Assembly (NCBI GenBank): GCA_017547265.1
Contig: JAFYQC010000104.1
Location: forward strand, 1 to 8,271
Reading direction: 5' to 3'
From: Kiritimatiellia bacterium
GTDB lineage: Bacteria > Verrucomicrobiota > Kiritimatiellia > RFP12 > UBA1067
DNA length: 8,271 nucleotides
The stretch's first letter is position 1. Every line of letters begins with the position of its first letter. Shown piece by piece: positions 6,360 to 8,271 of the stretch. Position numbers and translations under genes: made by a program. The notes under the pieces are model-generated. The model was given only the letters and a program-made list of their open reading frames with translations. It was not told where the DNA came from and made no database searches.

Positions 6360-8051
6360 ATGATGAAACTGCGCGAGAGATTGTTGAAGAGTGCGATCTG
6401 TCTTGTTGCCGCTGTGGTGGTGATGCCGACTATGGCTGATGACACCGCGTTTGCGTTGGATCAGAAGCGCCTTTCGCTGGATCTGGTGCTTCCTGATGCG
6501 GCGGGAGCGTTCCCAACCAATGCAAACCCATATTGGGAGAAAGTCTCGCGCGCCGAGTTTACGAATGTCCTGGAGCGCATCTCGAAAATGACGCGGCTCA
6601 AGGATCTCTCGCTCGGGGTTCACGCAGAAAGCAAAGTCCCGCTCGATTTGTCCTTCCTTTCGTCTCAGACAAACATGACGGAACTCTGTCTCGGCGGCAA
6701 TTTGCATATTGGCTCTTTCCGCAAGATTGCGCACCTGCCGCTGGAGCGGTTGGACGGCCGCTACTACTTTGAGTCAAGCGTCTCGCTCGCTGACGAGGAC
6801 AGTCTCGGCTTGCTGAAATCGCTAAAATCTTTCAGTGCGTGGAAAGACTTTCGGGCAATAGAAAAACTACCGACCAGTCTTGTTTCGCTCGATATGTCGC
6901 ATTCCCCAGAAGGTGATTACTATGGATGCTTTACAAATCTCGTCAATCTTGAAGAGCTGGAGATGGACACCATATTTCGAAAGGATCAATACATCGACGA
7001 GAATGACATTCGTGCCATGAAGAAGCTGAAGCGCCTTGTCCTTAATGGTGGGTACGAATTGGGTAATCTTGGTGTGCTCCGCGAGTGCAAGTCGCTTGAA
7101 AACCTTGAGATTGCCTTTTGCGAGTTTCGCCCGCTTGACCTGTCTGTTCTCAATGGACTTCCGATCAAGGAGTTGAAACTCACGTCATGTCTTGTGCATG
7201 AGGTAAAGGGGCTTGAGAAGTGCCCGTTGAAGAAGATAAGCATCGACTTTTGCCCGATTGCTTCGCTTGACGACTTCGGCCTTTTCCCGAACGTCCGCAT
7301 TGTCGAGCTTCGGCGTACAGGCATAAGGTCTGCGGATCGCGATGCCGTCCTTCGTCATTTCCCGCGCATTTGGTCGCTGCTCTATGGAGATTTGATTGAG
7401 GGCTTTTGCGATGGAGACAGGAGCAATGAAGTTGTCTGCTTTGGTCCGACAAACATCGTCTTTGCTGCAGGTGGCGACAAGTCGAAGGGGTTGTCCTTCA
7501 TGGGGTTTGACATGGATAGTTCGATTGTCTATGACAAAGAACTGTGTTCTCTCTGTGAAGTTATCGGCATGTCGGATTGCGTGTGGGTCTCACACTGCGA
7601 AATCGCCGTTGGACTTGGGCGGCCGTTCCATGGATTCACGGTCGTTAAACTCGTTGGTCGTGAGGTTGAGCGAATCGGTGACGAGACGTACGATGGACCG
7701 GTTGACAGTCTGGAGTTCTTGCGAGAGGATGACGGGGTGGTGTTTGACTTTCCGTCAGAGAAGAAATGGGCGATGGAGATTGCGGCTGAAATGGAAAGAG
7801 TCTATGGGGCTACATTCTGCTGGGATGACAATGATGAGACCGCGACGTTTCTGGTTGTGAAGGGAAAATCTGACGCGTTCGATTTCGTTATTTCGAGTTG
7901 CGCGGGGAGTTCTGAAACGCATTGCGGCACCGGTGACGAGGTAAGTATAACGCGGCGAGAGTACAGAAATCGCCAGTTTTATGTGTCGCGGCGCGGTTCT
8001 GCGGAAAGTGCGCCGGAACAGTTGGGGACAGACCCCGCGGAACCGTTGTAA
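6360..8051 (+). CDS. Secreted leucine-rich-repeat protein
   Basis: This 563-residue protein starts with a signal peptide: basic MMKLRERLLK, a hydrophobic core at about 11-22, and a likely cleavage after A26 (TMA before DD). Export across the inner membrane is expected. Residues about 77-322 hold irregular leucine-rich repeats, seen in strands such as LKDLSL, LVSLDMS, LEELEM, LKRLVLN, LENLEI, IKELKLTSC, LKKISID and VRIVELRRTGI. They are typical of a curved binding scaffold for proteins. Residues about 345-545 form a second domain I do not recognise, with nine cysteines (C350, C360, C396, C399, C407, C413, C487, C514, C522) that might form disulfides. The protein ends in GTDPAEPL, supplied by repeat copy 3. 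The start is either ATG 6360 or the adjacent ATG 6363; there is no Shine-Dalgarno, and the -10 box lies 7 nt upstream. The ligand and role are unknown. Confidence 0.85.
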   Translation: MMKLRERLLKSAICLVAAVVVMPTMADDTAFALDQKRLSLDLVLPDAAGAFPTNANPYWEKVSRAEFTNVLERISKMTRLKDLSLGVHAESKVPLDLSFLSSQTNMTELCLGGNLHIGSFRKIAHLPLERLDGRYYFESSVSLADEDSLGLLKSLKSFSAWKDFRAIEKLPTSLVSLDMSHSPEGDYYGCFTNLVNLEELEMDTIFRKDQYIDENDIRAMKKLKRLVLNGGYELGNLGVLRECKSLENLEIAFCEFRPLDLSVLNGLPIKELKLTSCLVHEVKGLEKCPLKKISIDFCPIASLDDFGLFPNVRIVELRRTGIRSADRDAVLRHFPRIWSLLYGDLIEGFCDGDRSNEVVCFGPTNIVFAAGGDKSKGLSFMGFDMDSSIVYDKELCSLCEVIGMSDCVWVSHCEIAVGLGRPFHGFTVVKLVGREVERIGDETYDGPVDSLEFLREDDGVVFDFPSEKKWAMEIAAEMERVYGATFCWDDNDETATFLVVKGKSDAFDFVISSCAGSSETHCGTGDEVSITRREYRNRQFYVSRRGSAESAPEQLGTDPAEPL

Positions 8052-8073
8052 AAGGCCTGTTTGCGCGTTGGTG
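8024..8073 (+). repeat. 3' repeat copy 3, encoding GTDPAEPL and stop
   Basis: This 50-bp copy begins GGGGACAGACCCCGC, continues with GGAA and CCGTTGTAAAAGG, and ends CCTGTTTGCG and CGTTGGTG. The first 13 bases can fold as GGGG-ACAGA-CCCC. Read in the frame of the leucine-rich-repeat gene it gives GTDPAEPL and the TAA stop (8049-8051), exactly as in copy 1. The next promoter begins about 20 nt further on. Confidence 0.9.
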
Positions 8074-8090
8074 ACGGCTTGCGCATGCCA

Positions 8091-8109
8091 GATTTGATAT
8101 AATGTAGAC
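8091..8109 (+). promoter_or_regulatory. Promoter C with extended -10 TGATATAAT
   Basis: GATTTGATATAAT, with the extended -10 at 8095-8103, is the third promoter of this type. Six nt separate it from the ATG at 8110, a spacing that puts the expected first transcribed base on the A of the start codon. The DNA between repeat copy 3 and this box is shorter than, and mostly unlike, module B apart from the GATTT..GATATAAT core. Confidence 0.7.
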
Positions 8110-8271
8110 ATGACGACAAAAGACTTTCTGAATGGCATTCGGCGGCGCATCGCGCAGGGAGAGTCTAAAAAAGACATCTACAATCAATACACGATGACCG
8201 AATGGGAGTCGTGCGTCACCCGTTTTCTGCCTACACAGGTGTCGCTGCGTAGCCGCAAGAAATGGGGATGG
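8110..8271 (+). CDS. N-terminal part of an unidentified protein, cut by the window end
   Basis: An ATG directly downstream of promoter C opens a frame that stays open to the last base of the window, giving 54 residues. It begins MTTKDFLNGIRRRIAQGES and ends in a basic, aromatic stretch, LRSRKKWGW. A run of positive charge and tryptophan at this point often precedes a first transmembrane helix, so it may be another membrane protein with a short cytoplasmic N-terminus, but the deciding sequence lies beyond the window. There is no Shine-Dalgarno; as for the 6360 gene, the spacing to the -10 box predicts a leaderless message. I recognise no family. It follows the leucine-rich-repeat gene by 58 nt but has its own promoter. 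Confidence 0.65.
   Translation, partial: MTTKDFLNGIRRRIAQGESKKDIYNQYTMTEWESCVTRFLPTQVSLRSRKKWGW

Noticed and set aside
4951..8073. Possible CRISPR array from the repeats
   Set aside because: Copies are 1.3-1.8 kb apart with genes between them. No short regular spacers exist and no cas genes are seen.
4951..8073. Possible integron attC sites at the gene ends
   Set aside because: The repeat lacks the paired RYYYAAC and GTTRRRY core sites and the long imperfect palindrome of attC, and no tyrosine integrase is present.
7755..8187. Minus-strand frames crossing repeat copy 3, similar to a minus-strand frame crossing copy 1
   Set aside because: They share the peptide PFTTV only because both read the repeat backwards. 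The plus-strand genes with start, signal peptide and promoter are better supported.

Overview
This window looks like a bacterial chromosomal segment. A GC-rich housekeeping operon (1-3609) is followed by a less GC-rich accessory stretch (about 3826 to the end) of membrane and secreted proteins that I cannot name. The source is probably an uncultured member of the PVC group. Kiritimatiellota is my best guess, from the style of the pseudopilin-like domain in the 3920-4978 product and the repeat-rich intergenic DNA. This rests on memory of the families, not on a search.

Housekeeping part: the 3' portion of a SAM-dependent methyltransferase gene, then murI (glutamate racemase), then a dinG-type Fe-S helicase gene. 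The three are packed head to tail (a 1-nt gap, then an ATGA overlap) and probably form one translationally coupled operon whose promoter lies upstream of the window. The helicase gene carries a short repeat- and hairpin-rich in-frame insertion at 3159-3228. Downstream, 3610-3825 has no credible gene but holds a long nested inverted repeat (3702-3793).

Accessory part: four genes follow on the same strand. They encode (i) a polytopic membrane protein with a pseudopilin-like C-terminal domain, (ii) a four-helix membrane protein with soluble domains at both ends, (iii) a secreted leucine-rich-repeat protein, and (iv) a gene cut by the window end. Two repeated modules tie them together. The first is a 38-50 bp repeat found at or just past the 3' end of the first three genes. 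In two of them it is translated and supplies the same last eight residues, GTDPAEPL, plus the TAA stop. The second is a promoter module with an extended -10 box (TGATATAAT) placed 6-10 nt ahead of an ATG, at three sites; two of these also share about 60 bp of upstream DNA and the first codons (MKLRE).

The result is a cassette-like layout of promoter, gene and 3' repeat, which is the most interesting signal here. Whether it reflects REP/MITE-like repeat spread, gene shuffling or a regulatory family cannot be decided from this window. No tRNA, rRNA, CRISPR array, transposase or recombinase gene is visible.
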